DNA from: Candidatus Planktophila limnetica
GTDB taxonomy: Bacteria; Actinomycetota; Actinomycetes; Nanopelagicales; Nanopelagicaceae
Direction of reading: 5' to 3'
Assembly: GCA_029979485.1 (NCBI GenBank)
Contig: JAPOHK010000015.1
Coordinates: 1 to 12,112 of the forward strand
DNA length: 12,112 bases
The notes under the pieces were generated by a model. It made no database searches and was not told the origin of the DNA. It saw nothing but the letters and a program-made list of their open reading frames with translations. Below are positions 1 to 7,887 of this stretch, in pieces. Position 1 is the first letter of the stretch. Each line of letters opens with the position of its first letter. Both the position numbers and the translations under genes were made by a program.

Positions 1-22
1 ATTCGTGAACGCAAATGAATAG
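1..22 (+). other. Probable 3' tail of an upstream gene
   Basis: The first bases are open in two frames on the + strand, and both close just before the ATPase ribosome binding site: one at TGA 16-18 (tail IRERK) and one at TAG 20-22 (tail FVNANE). One is probably the end of the preceding gene. By analogy with other nucleoside importers of this type, the expected neighbour is a BMP-family substrate-binding lipoprotein, but five or six residues cannot show that. Confidence 0.25.
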
Positions 23-25
23 GAG
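21..25 (+). promoter_or_regulatory. Ribosome binding site of the importer ATPase gene
   Basis: AGGAG lies 9 bases before a GTG start at 35. It supports GTG 35 as the true start even though GTG is a less common initiation codon. Confidence 0.6.
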
Positions 26-34
26 TCTGTTGTT

Positions 35-1540
35 GTGGCGATAGCAGTAGAGCTTCGACATATAAGCAAAAGATTCCCCGGAGTCATTGCAAACAAAGAT
101 GTCTCCATCAAAGTTGAATCAGGTTCTGTTCACGCGCTTATCGGTGAAAATGGCGCTGGTAAATCCACAGTTATGAAGATTTTGTACGGCATGCAACGCC
201 CGGATAGTGGCGAAATTTTGGTCAACGGCCAAAGCGTGAACTTTAAGAAACCCGCCGATTCAATTGAAGCAGGAATCGGTATGGTTCATCAGCACTTTAT
301 GTTGGCCGATAATTTTACGGTTCTTGAAAACATTGTTCTCGGATACGAGCCGTCACGCGGTGGAGTCATCGATTTCAACTCTGCACGTATAAAAATTAAT
401 GAAATGGCCGCTGCTTATGGTTTGACAGTTGATCCCGATGCTTTGGTTGAAGATTTGGGCGTAGGACAGCGACAGAGAGTAGAAATTCTCAAGGTTTTGT
501 ATCGTGGCGCAAAGATTCTAATTTTTGATGAACCAACGGCAGTACTTGTTCCACAAGAAGTAGACGAACTTTTTCAAGCGCTTCAAGGTTTACGCAAAGA
601 TGGTTTGACCGTCATCTTCATCACACACAAGCTTGATGAGGTTTTACGAGTCGCAGATGATGTCACGGTTATTCGCGCTGGCGCTACTGTGGCAGAAGTA
701 AAAGCCAATAATGTAAGTGCAAAGAAATTAGCCGAGCTGATGGTTGGTAGCGAGTTGCCATCTCCTGAAATTCATGGAAGCGCAAAGCGCGATGATGTAA
801 CACTCTCTCTTTCGAAACTCACTGTTCCGGCTGAATCTGGCGCACGCAATTTAGTGAATGATGTGAGTTTTACATTGCATGCGGGTGAAGTTCTTGGAAT
901 TGCTGGGGTAGAAGGCAATGGCCAGAGTGAATTAATCGAAGCCATCCTGGGATTACGTAATTACACAGGAACAGTAATTTTTAAAGGTGAGACACTCGAT
1001 GATGAATCTGTTTCTGATCGTCGCGATATGGGAATTGGTTTTATTCCAGAAGATCGTCAGCGCCAAGCCTTATTAATGGCATCGCCTCTATGGGAAAACA
1101 GAATCCTTGGACATCAACGCGGAAAGCCGGTAATGAATGGGGTTCTAATCGATCGCAAAGCGACGATGAAGGACACTGTTCGAATCATGCAAGAGTTTGA
1201 TGTGCGCGCTCCAGGTACAGATACATTAGCGCTTGCCTTATCTGGCGGTAATCAACAAAAATTTATTGTAGGTCGCGAAATGAGCGGTGCACCATCTTTA
1301 CTATTGGCATCACATCCAACACGTGGCGTAGATGTTGGTGCGCAAGCTGCTATTTGGAATGAATTGCGTGCTGCTCGTGAAAAAGGAATGGCAATCGTCC
1401 TAATCAGTGCTGACCTCGAAGAACTTATTGGTTTATCTGATCGACTCATAGTGATGCTTCGTGGTTCTGTAACTGCAGAACTCGATCCATCAAAGACAAC
1501 ACCGGAATCACTCGGCTCTGCAATGACGGGAGCTGCATAA
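35..1540 (+). CDS. nupA: Nucleoside ABC importer, ATP-binding protein (NupA/NupO/YufO-like)
   Basis: Cytoplasmic ATPase of a CUT2-type importer, with two nucleotide-binding domains in one 501-residue chain, the usual length for the family. Domain 1: Walker A GENGAGKST at 37-45, Q-loop Gln86 in HQHF, signature LGVGQRQRVEI at 141-151, Walker B ILIFDEPTA at 161-169, switch His198. Domain 2: degenerate P-loop GVEGNGQSE at 291-299 without the Lys, signature LSGGNQQK at 402-409, and Walker B ending ASHPTRG at 425-431 without the catalytic Glu. The asymmetry of one active and one degenerate site is normal for sugar and nucleoside ATPases. Two permease genes and nucleoside catabolic genes follow directly, so nucleosides are the likely substrate (compare Lactococcus BmpA-NupABC and Bacillus NupNOPQ). 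It starts at GTG 35 behind AGGAG and overlaps the next start by one base (TAATG). A sugar transporter role is the main alternative. Confidence 0.93.
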   Translation: MAIAVELRHISKRFPGVIANKDVSIKVESGSVHALIGENGAGKSTVMKILYGMQRPDSGEILVNGQSVNFKKPADSIEAGIGMVHQHFMLADNFTVLENIVLGYEPSRGGVIDFNSARIKINEMAAAYGLTVDPDALVEDLGVGQRQRVEILKVLYRGAKILIFDEPTAVLVPQEVDELFQALQGLRKDGLTVIFITHKLDEVLRVADDVTVIRAGATVAEVKANNVSAKKLAELMVGSELPSPEIHGSAKRDDVTLSLSKLTVPAESGARNLVNDVSFTLHAGEVLGIAGVEGNGQSELIEAILGLRNYTGTVIFKGETLDDESVSDRRDMGIGFIPEDRQRQALLMASPLWENRILGHQRGKPVMNGVLIDRKATMKDTVRIMQEFDVRAPGTDTLALALSGGNQQKFIVGREMSGAPSLLLASHPTRGVDVGAQAAIWNELRAAREKGMAIVLISADLEELIGLSDRLIVMLRGSVTAELDPSKTTPESLGSAMTGAA

Positions 1541-2640
1541 TGCGATTCAAACCTGGAAAAATTGCGCTTTCGATAGCGGCGCCGGTATTTGCAGCAATAT
1601 TTAGTTTGGTTGTATCAAGTGCCTCATTGCTAGCTACAAATAAATCACCTCGCGAAGCTTTTGCCCTCATGTGGGAATTCGGCTCTGGCGCCGGGTCGTT
1701 GATGGAAGCCGTAAATCTTGCAACTTCTTATTACATAGCTGCAATTGCAATTGCTCTGACGTTTCGAGCCGGTCTGTTTAATATCGGAGTTGAAGGACAA
1801 CTTCGCTTAGGTTCACTTTTTGCTGCGTACTTCGGTGCCATGATTGTTCTTCCACCAGTGCTACATATTTTGGCAATATTTTTGATCGCAATGTTCATTG
1901 GTGGATTGTGGGCTTCGATTGCTGCCTACATGAAGGTAAAGCGCGGAGTGAGTGAAGTTATTTCAACAATCATGCTTAACAGTGTTGCTGGCGGTCTGTC
2001 TGCGTACCTGTTGTCGAAGCACTTTATGGTTAAAGTTGAAGGAAGCAACGACTTATCAACCAAGCCACTTCCTGCAAGTGGGCAATTCCCAGATTTGATG
2101 CCAGTTTTGAAAAAACTTGGCGTCGAGGAGCAACCTGGCGGTGGCGTTTATGGAATGTTGATTATCGCGATTATTTTGGGCATAGCGTTTTGGTTTGTTG
2201 TAAATCGAACACGATTCGGATTCGAATTACGTTCAAGTGGAATGAATCCAATTGCCGCGAGAGTAAGTGGCGTTAACTCAAAGAAAATGACTTTTGTTGC
2301 TCTGGTTGCAAGTGGTGCAATTGCAGGACTTGCTGGTTTGCCAACTTTGTTAGGAGAAACACATAGTTACACCCTCGGTTTCCGCGGTGGAGTCGGCTTT
2401 ACAGCGATTGCAATCGCACTTCTTGGTCGAAACTCAGCAGTTGGAATGGCAATCAGTGCACTGTTATTTGGTTTTCTCGAAGTTGCATCAAGAACTCTCG
2501 AGCTCATCGATATCGCACCCGAGACGTATGTGATTATGCAAGGCTCAATTCTGCTCAGCGCAGTGATTGCTTACGAAGTGGTTCGCAGATATCAGTTGAC
2601 TCTTCAAAGTCAGGCACTTGCGAAGGCAGGTGACAAGTAA
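1540..2640 (+). CDS. nupB: Nucleoside ABC importer, permease subunit 1 (NupB/NupP/YufP-like)
   Basis: Integral membrane subunit of the BPD_transp_2 family, 366 residues, with about 8-10 hydrophobic segments (for example near 9-31, 64-76, 93-128, 142-158, 204-222, 250-270, 284-312 and 331-348). The conserved FNIGVEGQLRLG stretch at 80-91 matches the NIGLEG stretch of the second permease, marking the two as ancient paralogues. The cytoplasmic loop around 224-247 (FGFELRSSGMNPIAARVSGVN) is the likely ATPase coupling region. A GGGAG sequence at 1528-1532, inside the ATPase gene, sits 7 bases before the ATG. The start overlaps the ATPase stop as TAATG, which implies translational coupling. It should form a heterodimer with the next gene product and pass nucleosides from a binding lipoprotein. 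Confidence 0.92.
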   Translation: MRFKPGKIALSIAAPVFAAIFSLVVSSASLLATNKSPREAFALMWEFGSGAGSLMEAVNLATSYYIAAIAIALTFRAGLFNIGVEGQLRLGSLFAAYFGAMIVLPPVLHILAIFLIAMFIGGLWASIAAYMKVKRGVSEVISTIMLNSVAGGLSAYLLSKHFMVKVEGSNDLSTKPLPASGQFPDLMPVLKKLGVEEQPGGGVYGMLIIAIILGIAFWFVVNRTRFGFELRSSGMNPIAARVSGVNSKKMTFVALVASGAIAGLAGLPTLLGETHSYTLGFRGGVGFTAIAIALLGRNSAVGMAISALLFGFLEVASRTLELIDIAPETYVIMQGSILLSAVIAYEVVRRYQLTLQSQALAKAGDK

Positions 2641-3890
2641 TGTTAGAAAAGGGCAAACTTTCAGGGATGCGTCGCACGATAATTATCTTCTTTGGAATAA
2701 TCGCGATTCTCTCAATTATTCGAATTGCAACTGGTGCATCTGATTTAACAAGTGTCGGAACAGCGCAAGCAGCTCTTTTACTCTCAGTTCCAATTGTTTT
2801 AGCAGCACTTTGTGGTCTATTCGCTGAGCGTGCAGGTGTTGTAAACATCGGTCTTGAGGGCATGATGATCATGGGTGCGTGGGCTGGCGGATTCATGGGA
2901 AGCAAACATGGACCATGGGTTGGTTTATTGGCTGCCATTTTCTTTGGCGCAGTTGGTGCATTGGTTCATGCAATTGCCACGATTACATTTGGCGTTGACC
3001 ATGTTGTATCTGGTGTAGCAATCAACATCATCGCTGCTGGTTTGGTTCGCTACATCTCAACTATTTTGGCTCAAGGTGGTTCATGGCCAGGGCCTTCACA
3101 ATCACCAGATGTTGAACCCATTGGACAAAATGGTTTACCAATACTTTCAGGCGGAAAATACTTTGGTTGGCAGAGTCCTGACATTCTCAACTCAATAGGT
3201 GAGAAGAATTGGTTCCTAATTTCTGACATATCTCGAGTTTTGCGCGGCTTAACTGGGGAACTGTCATACGTAACAATGATTGCAGTAGCACTAGTTCCAA
3301 TAAGTTACTTCATTCTCTGGAAGACATCATTTGGATTGCGTTTGCGAAGCACAGGCGAATCTCCGATTGCAGCAGAATCTCTCGGTGTAAATGTTTATGT
3401 AATGAAGTATTGGGGAGTCCTACTCTCCGGTGGTTTTGCAGGGTTAGGCGGTGGATTCCTTGCAATCGTTGCAGCAAATCACTATCAGGAAAATCAAATT
3501 GGCGGCCGCGGATATATCGGATTGGCAGCGATGCTCTTTGGTAACTGGCGCCCAGGCGGATTATTTGCTGGAGCTGCACTCTTTGGATTTGCTGATGCAC
3601 TACAACTTCGAGATTCTGCCGCGATTCATGCACTCTTGCTATTAATCGTTGCGTTTTTATTATTTGCATCATGGAGATCTTTTAAAAAGGGTCAACGTAT
3701 CGCTGCTCTTGTAGCCCTAGCTGTTGCAGCATTCTTTGCTTGGTTCTTCATCGCTTTCGAAGAATTACCCGGCCAATTAGTCACCATGACTCCTTACTTA
3801 GCAACCTTAATTGTTCTATCACTTGCATCCCAACGATTACGTGGCCCTGCAGCAGCAGGATTTCCATATAGACGTGGTGGATTGAAGTAA
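2640..3890 (+). CDS. nupC: Nucleoside ABC importer, permease subunit 2 (NupC/NupQ/YufQ-like)
   Basis: Second BPD_transp_2 membrane subunit, 416 residues. Hydrophobic segments lie near 12-31, 44-61, 74-84, 93-115, 122-138, 209-227, 256-280, 290-318, 328-344, 354-372 and 383-396. The family motif ERAGVVNIGLEGMM at 63-76 and the coupling-loop stretch FGLRLRSTGESPIAAESLGVN at 231-251 are clear. It is longer than the usual 300-320 residues of this family: roughly residues 345-416 add two hydrophobic segments and a basic tail (YRRGGLK), and residues 145-208 form a larger extracytoplasmic loop. AGGTGA at 2628-2633 gives a good ribosome binding site, and the ATG overlaps the previous stop (TAATG). 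The symbol follows the Lactococcus NupABC naming and is not related to the E. coli NupC symporter. Confidence 0.9.
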   Translation: MLEKGKLSGMRRTIIIFFGIIAILSIIRIATGASDLTSVGTAQAALLLSVPIVLAALCGLFAERAGVVNIGLEGMMIMGAWAGGFMGSKHGPWVGLLAAIFFGAVGALVHAIATITFGVDHVVSGVAINIIAAGLVRYISTILAQGGSWPGPSQSPDVEPIGQNGLPILSGGKYFGWQSPDILNSIGEKNWFLISDISRVLRGLTGELSYVTMIAVALVPISYFILWKTSFGLRLRSTGESPIAAESLGVNVYVMKYWGVLLSGGFAGLGGGFLAIVAANHYQENQIGGRGYIGLAAMLFGNWRPGGLFAGAALFGFADALQLRDSAAIHALLLLIVAFLLFASWRSFKKGQRIAALVALAVAAFFAWFFIAFEELPGQLVTMTPYLATLIVLSLASQRLRGPAAAGFPYRRGGLK

Positions 3891-4289
3891 ATGTCACTCA
3901 CACCGGATTGGCAGTTATTACACGCAACCGCAATTGCTGCGAGCAAAAAAGCGTATGCACCGTATTCAAAATTCCCAGTTGGTGTAGCAGGGTTGGTCAG
4001 CGATGGCCGAATTATTAGTGGCTGTAACGTTGAAAATGCCAGTTACGGACTTGGTTTGTGCGCCGAATGCAGCATGATTTCAGAATTAGTTATGAGTGGC
4101 GGAGGTCGCTTGATTGCTGTGCTCTGCGTTGATGGACAGGGCGAATACTTGGCACCATGCGGTCGTTGCAGACAACTTCTCTTTGAACATGGTGGCAATG
4201 AGTTACAGCTCATGACACCTGATGGACCAATGAAGATGTCTACCATTTTGCCGTGGGCATTTGGTCCGGATGATTTAGATCGTAATTAA
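3891..4289 (+). CDS. cdd: Cytidine deaminase
   Basis: Small tetrameric-type cytidine/deoxycytidine deaminase, 132 residues, the usual length. It converts (deoxy)cytidine to (deoxy)uridine plus ammonia in the cytoplasm. The zinc site is complete: Cys57-Ala58-Glu59 (Glu is the proton shuttle) and PCGRC with Cys90 and Cys93. The substrate-binding stretch NVENASYGL lies at 47-55. The residue after CAE is Cys60 where Bacillus-type enzymes have Arg. From memory, the Mycobacterium tuberculosis enzyme has the same CAEC, so this supports an actinobacterial origin rather than a defect. The ATG directly follows the permease stop (TAAATG, no gap) with only a weak upstream GGTGG, so coupling to permease translation is likely. 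The product uridine or deoxyuridine feeds the phosphorylase encoded next. Confidence 0.95.
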   Translation: MSLTPDWQLLHATAIAASKKAYAPYSKFPVGVAGLVSDGRIISGCNVENASYGLGLCAECSMISELVMSGGGRLIAVLCVDGQGEYLAPCGRCRQLLFEHGGNELQLMTPDGPMKMSTILPWAFGPDDLDRN

Positions 4290-4295
4290 ATCTAA

Positions 4296-5585
4296 ATGAG
4301 CGTTGTAGAGCCCTTTTCAGCTGTAGAAATAATTGCGGCAAAGCGAGATAAATCAACTCTCACAAATCCACAGATAGATTGGATTATTGACGCCTACACT
4401 CGTGGCGTTGTTGCAGATGAACAAATGTCAGCACTTCTCATGGCGATTTTGCTTAATGGAATGAATTCCCATGAAATTTCTCGCTGGACGAATGCAATGA
4501 TCAACAGTGGTGAAAAAATGAATTGGTCAGCCCTAGATCGTCCAACAGTTGATAAACATTCAACTGGTGGCGTTGGTGACAAAATAACTTTGCCACTTGC
4601 TCCACTTGTTGCAGCATGTGGTGCGGCAGTGCCACAGCTATCTGGTCGCGGATTGGGACATACAGGCGGAACGCTGGATAAGTTAGAAGCTATTTCTGGG
4701 TGGCAAGCATCTTTGAGTAATGAAAAAATGTTGCAGGTCTTACAAGAGTGCGGAGCGGTCATTTGTGCAGCTGGTGCGGGTCTTGCTCCTGCAGATAAAA
4801 AACTATATGCCTTACGTGATGTCACGGCCACGGTCGAAGCTATTCCACTCATAGCTTCATCAATCATGAGTAAAAAAATTGCAGAGGGAACCAGCGCTTT
4901 GGTGCTAGATGTTAAAACCGGTGGTGGAGCATTTATGAGCGATCCGCTTAAGGCACGAGAATTGGCACAAACAATGGTTGGACTTGGAAAAGACGCTGGA
5001 GTTAAAACTTTGGCACTGGTCACGGCAATGGATATTCCACTAGGACTAACTGCCGGAAATGCACTAGAAGTTCGTGAGTCACTTGAAGTTTTATCTGGCG
5101 GGGGTCCAGCAGATGTCGTTGAGCTAACTGTAATTTTCGCGCGAGAGATGTTAGAACTCGTGGGAATTAATGGAAAAGATCCTGCGACTGCACTCAAAGA
5201 TGGATCGGCAATGGATGTATGGCGAAAAATGATTAGCGCTCAAGGTGGAAATCCCGATGCACCACTGCCTGTTGCAAAAGAAAACTTAACAATCTCTGCT
5301 GATTCCAGTGGGACTATTCTTTCCATGGATGCAATGTCTGTCGGTGTCGCTGCATGGAGATTAGGTGCTGGGCGATCACGTCAGGGTGAAAGTGTTCAAT
5401 CAGGAGCTGGCATCGAAATTCATAAAAAACCAGGCGAAAAGATTGAGGTCGGAGAAGCGATTTACACCTTGCATACGGATACCCCGGAACGATTTGCACG
5501 AGCGCAAGAAGTGTTAGAAGGTAGTGTTGCAATCGGTAGCGGGGACGTGAAACGACTCCCACTCATTGTTGAACGAATTAGTTGA
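4296..5585 (+). CDS. deoA: Thymidine / pyrimidine-nucleoside phosphorylase
   Basis: Dimeric enzyme of the NP-II family, 429 residues. It splits thymidine or deoxyuridine (possibly uridine) with phosphate into base and (deoxy)ribose 1-phosphate. The phosphate site [10 protein letters not shown] is at 87-96. The family signature runs from Ser116 to Glu131 ([16 protein letters not shown]). Pyrimidine-contacting residues equivalent to E. coli DeoA Arg171, Ser186 and Lys190 are visible as Arg174, Ser189 and Lys193. The alpha/beta domain and C-terminal alpha/beta lobe are complete. The gene follows cdd after 6 bases without a clear Shine-Dalgarno, so re-initiation is plausible. It is the only intact gene here that ends in TGA. 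Whether it prefers thymidine (DeoA) or accepts uridine too (Pdp) cannot be settled from motifs; the neighbouring deoC favours a deoxynucleoside role. Confidence 0.94.
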   Translation: MSVVEPFSAVEIIAAKRDKSTLTNPQIDWIIDAYTRGVVADEQMSALLMAILLNGMNSHEISRWTNAMINSGEKMNWSALDRPTVDKHSTGGVGDKITLPLAPLVAACGAAVPQLSGRGLGHTGGTLDKLEAISGWQASLSNEKMLQVLQECGAVICAAGAGLAPADKKLYALRDVTATVEAIPLIASSIMSKKIAEGTSALVLDVKTGGGAFMSDPLKARELAQTMVGLGKDAGVKTLALVTAMDIPLGLTAGNALEVRESLEVLSGGGPADVVELTVIFAREMLELVGINGKDPATALKDGSAMDVWRKMISAQGGNPDAPLPVAKENLTISADSSGTILSMDAMSVGVAAWRLGAGRSRQGESVQSGAGIEIHKKPGEKIEVGEAIYTLHTDTPERFARAQEVLEGSVAIGSGDVKRLPLIVERIS

Positions 5586-5604
5586 AATTGGTGAAAAAGT
5601 GAGC

Positions 5605-6693
5605 ATGCAAAGTATTCCTACCGTAGAACAAATCAAGCGAGTTCCAAAGGTTCTCTTGCATGATCACTTAGATGGCGGACTTCGCCCACAAACAATTATT
5701 GATATTTCAAAGAAAATTGGTTACACAGCACTTCCAACCACGGATGCAGAAGAATTAGCAACATGGTTTCGCGAATCATGTGACTCCGGATCTTTAGTTC
5801 GATATCTAGAAACTTTTAGCCACACAATCGCGGTTATGCAGACGTATGAAAATATCGTTCAAGTTGCCCGTGAATGTGCACTCGATCTTGCACGCGATGG
5901 CGTTGTTTATGCCGAAGTACGCGGCGCGCCAGAACTATTCACAGAGCAAGGGCTTTCTCTGGACCAAGTTATTCAGGCCACGCTAGATGGATATCGTGAA
6001 GGTGAAGAGTTAGCGCGCAAAGAAGGCTTTGCGATTCAAGTTCGCTCTCTATTGTGCGGAATGAGACAAAACAATCGTTCACAAGAAGTTGCTGAACTGG
6101 CCGTTAAGTATCGCGATAAAGGTGTTGTTGGCTTCGATATAGCTGGACCAGAAGATGGCTTTCCACCTTCAAATCAACAGAGCACTTTCGAATACCTACG
6201 TCGCGAAGATGCTCACTTCACAATTCATGCTGGTGAGGCTTACGGATTACCTTCAATCTGGGAAGCAATTCAGTTGTGCGGCGCAGAACGTTTAGGACAT
6301 GGCGTAAGAATTATTGATGATATTGACGTTTCTGGTCCAGAACCAAAGTTGGGGCAGCTAGCCTCCTATATTCGTGATCGCAGAATTCCCCTGGAACTAT
6401 GTCCAACATCTAATTTGCAAACAGGTGCTGCAAAAAATATTGCGCAACATCCAATTGGAATATTAGCTAAATTACGTTTTCGCGTAACCTTAAATACAGA
6501 TAATCGTCTTATGAGCCAGACATCTATGACGCATGAAATGACAGAAGTTGTGGGCGCCTTCAAATGGGATTTCGCTGATTTACAGAGAGTCACAATTAAT
6601 GGAATGAAGAGTGCGTTTATTCCTTACCCAGAGCGACTTGAAATAATTGAAAAGATTATTAAGCCAGGATATGCAGCGATTGCGTCTGAATAA
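5605..6693 (+). CDS. add: Adenosine deaminase
   Basis: Zinc metalloenzyme of the amidohydrolase superfamily, about 362 residues. It converts (deoxy)adenosine to (deoxy)inosine plus ammonia. Metal and catalytic residues are complete: His19 and His21 in HDHLDGG, His208 and Glu211 in IHAGE, His232 in GHG, and Asp299 in NTDN. The residue after Asp299 is Asn, not Asp, a variant I also recall in mycobacterial Add. I chose ATG 5605 because GGTGA at 5590-5594 is well spaced from it and the N terminus then matches the length of mycobacterial Add. GTG 5599 is possible. A TTG at 5566 would create a 20-bp overlap with deoA and an unusual extra N terminus. Inosine produced here is a natural substrate for the nucleoside hydrolase encoded at 8771-9718. 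Confidence 0.93.
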   Translation: MQSIPTVEQIKRVPKVLLHDHLDGGLRPQTIIDISKKIGYTALPTTDAEELATWFRESCDSGSLVRYLETFSHTIAVMQTYENIVQVARECALDLARDGVVYAEVRGAPELFTEQGLSLDQVIQATLDGYREGEELARKEGFAIQVRSLLCGMRQNNRSQEVAELAVKYRDKGVVGFDIAGPEDGFPPSNQQSTFEYLRREDAHFTIHAGEAYGLPSIWEAIQLCGAERLGHGVRIIDDIDVSGPEPKLGQLASYIRDRRIPLELCPTSNLQTGAAKNIAQHPIGILAKLRFRVTLNTDNRLMSQTSMTHEMTEVVGAFKWDFADLQRVTINGMKSAFIPYPERLEIIEKIIKPGYAAIASE

Positions 6694-7887
6694 ATGATTG
6701 ATTTTCTCGACAAGAATTTCATCGAAAATCCATATCCAGCGCTAGAGAAATTAAGAGCAGAAGGTAAACCCGTTTGGCACGACGGCGTTCAAATGTATCT
6801 TGCCGCTCGATATGACGATGCCAATGATGTTCTGCGAACAAAATCTCTTGGAAGAATTTTTAAAGCTAAAGAACCAGAGTTTGAATGGGATGTTTTTAAC
6901 TGGCTTCATGCAGATTCTATTTTAGATAGTGAACCACCCAAGCACACTCGACTACGCTCTTTAGTTGCCAAAGCATTTAACCGAAACAAAATCGAGAGTC
7001 AGCGACCAGCTATTGAAAAAATCACTAACGAATTACTCGATGCTATAGAAGTTAAAGTACGTGCAGGGCAAACCTTTGACGTAATTGCAGATTACGCCGA
7101 ACCACTACCCGTAAAAGTAATTGCGGCCCTCTTAGGCTTTCCTGGCGAAGATGAGCATTTGCTACGTCCATGGTCGCAGTCAATTGTGAAAATGTATGAA
7201 GTTAATCCCTCAGTTGAACACCAAAATGAAGCAAAAGCAGCAGCAAAAGCCTTCGCAGATTATGTACATGGATTAATGCTGGATCGAAAGAAAAACCCCG
7301 GTACAGATCTCATTAGTGATCTTGCCGCTGTTGAAGAGAGTGGCGAAAAATTAAGTGCTCATGAACTAGTTGCAACATGCGTGCTCTTGCTCAATGCTGG
7401 CCACGAAGCAAGCGTTAATGCCTTTGGAAATGGAATGGTTGCAGCACTTTCACGTCCGGACCAAGCAGAGTTATTGCGTACTAAAGCACGAGAAATTGCT
7501 GAAACTGCTGTTGAAGAATTCTTGCGATTCGATGCTCCGCTACACCTATTTGAACGAACAGCCACTGCAGATACCGAAATCGGGGGAGTAACAGTACGTT
7601 CAGGCCAAAAAATTGCTTCGTTACTGGGCTCTGCCAATCGCGATGAGAAAATTTTTGAAAATTCAAATGAGATGAATTTACTGCGCAATCCAAATCCACA
7701 TATTGGCTTCGGTGCAGGTATTCATTTTTGTTTGGGTGGACCATTAGCTCGACTCGAAATGGGAATATCGCTGCCCGCGCTCTTTGAAAGATTTAGCAAT
7801 ATTGAATTGGCGAGTACACCGAAGCGTCGCCCAACTTTTGTTTTGCGCGGTTATGAAAGCGTGGATATTTCAGCAGCACTTGGATAG
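6694..7887 (+). CDS. Cytochrome P450, class I bacterial type
   Basis: Soluble haem monooxygenase, 397 residues, typical of actinobacterial P450s and without a membrane anchor. The haem-ligand motif FGAGIHFC is at 339-346 with Cys346 as thiolate ligand. The ExxR pair is Glu275/Arg278. The I-helix oxygen-activation motif reads AGHEAS at 235-240, with Ser240 where Thr is usual. PPKHTRLRSLV at 81-91 is the C-helix haem-contact region. Its ATG directly follows the add stop (TAAATG) with no Shine-Dalgarno, so it appears translationally coupled to adenosine deaminase. No ferredoxin or ferredoxin reductase gene is in the window, so electron partners must be encoded elsewhere. The substrate is unknown; the operon suggests a nucleoside, modified nucleoside or derivative. 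Its last 37 bases overlap the ribokinase gene on the other strand. Confidence 0.93.
   Translation: MIDFLDKNFIENPYPALEKLRAEGKPVWHDGVQMYLAARYDDANDVLRTKSLGRIFKAKEPEFEWDVFNWLHADSILDSEPPKHTRLRSLVAKAFNRNKIESQRPAIEKITNELLDAIEVKVRAGQTFDVIADYAEPLPVKVIAALLGFPGEDEHLLRPWSQSIVKMYEVNPSVEHQNEAKAAAKAFADYVHGLMLDRKKNPGTDLISDLAAVEESGEKLSAHELVATCVLLLNAGHEASVNAFGNGMVAALSRPDQAELLRTKAREIAETAVEEFLRFDAPLHLFERTATADTEIGGVTVRSGQKIASLLGSANRDEKIFENSNEMNLLRNPNPHIGFGAGIHFCLGGPLARLEMGISLPALFERFSNIELASTPKRRPTFVLRGYESVDISAALG

Noticed and set aside
35..1540. Second ATPase domain lacks the Walker A Lys and Walker B Glu
   Set aside because: A degenerate second nucleotide-binding site is normal for CUT2-type sugar and nucleoside ATPases, so it is not evidence of decay.
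4061..4072. Cytidine deaminase CAEC instead of CAER
   Set aside because: To my knowledge the mycobacterial enzyme has the same substitution, so it is a lineage feature rather than an anomaly.
4394..5197. 267-codon open frame on the - strand inside deoA
   Set aside because: It is antisense to a strongly conserved enzyme, has no domain-like features or Shine-Dalgarno, and its Ser/Pro/Ala-rich composition is typical of a codon-bias shadow.
5566..5604. Earlier TTG (5566) or GTG (5599) start for adenosine deaminase
   Set aside because: TTG would overlap deoA by 20 bp and add an N terminus not expected for the family; GTG 5599 is too close to GGTGA. ATG 5605 fits spacing and length best, though GTG cannot be fully excluded.
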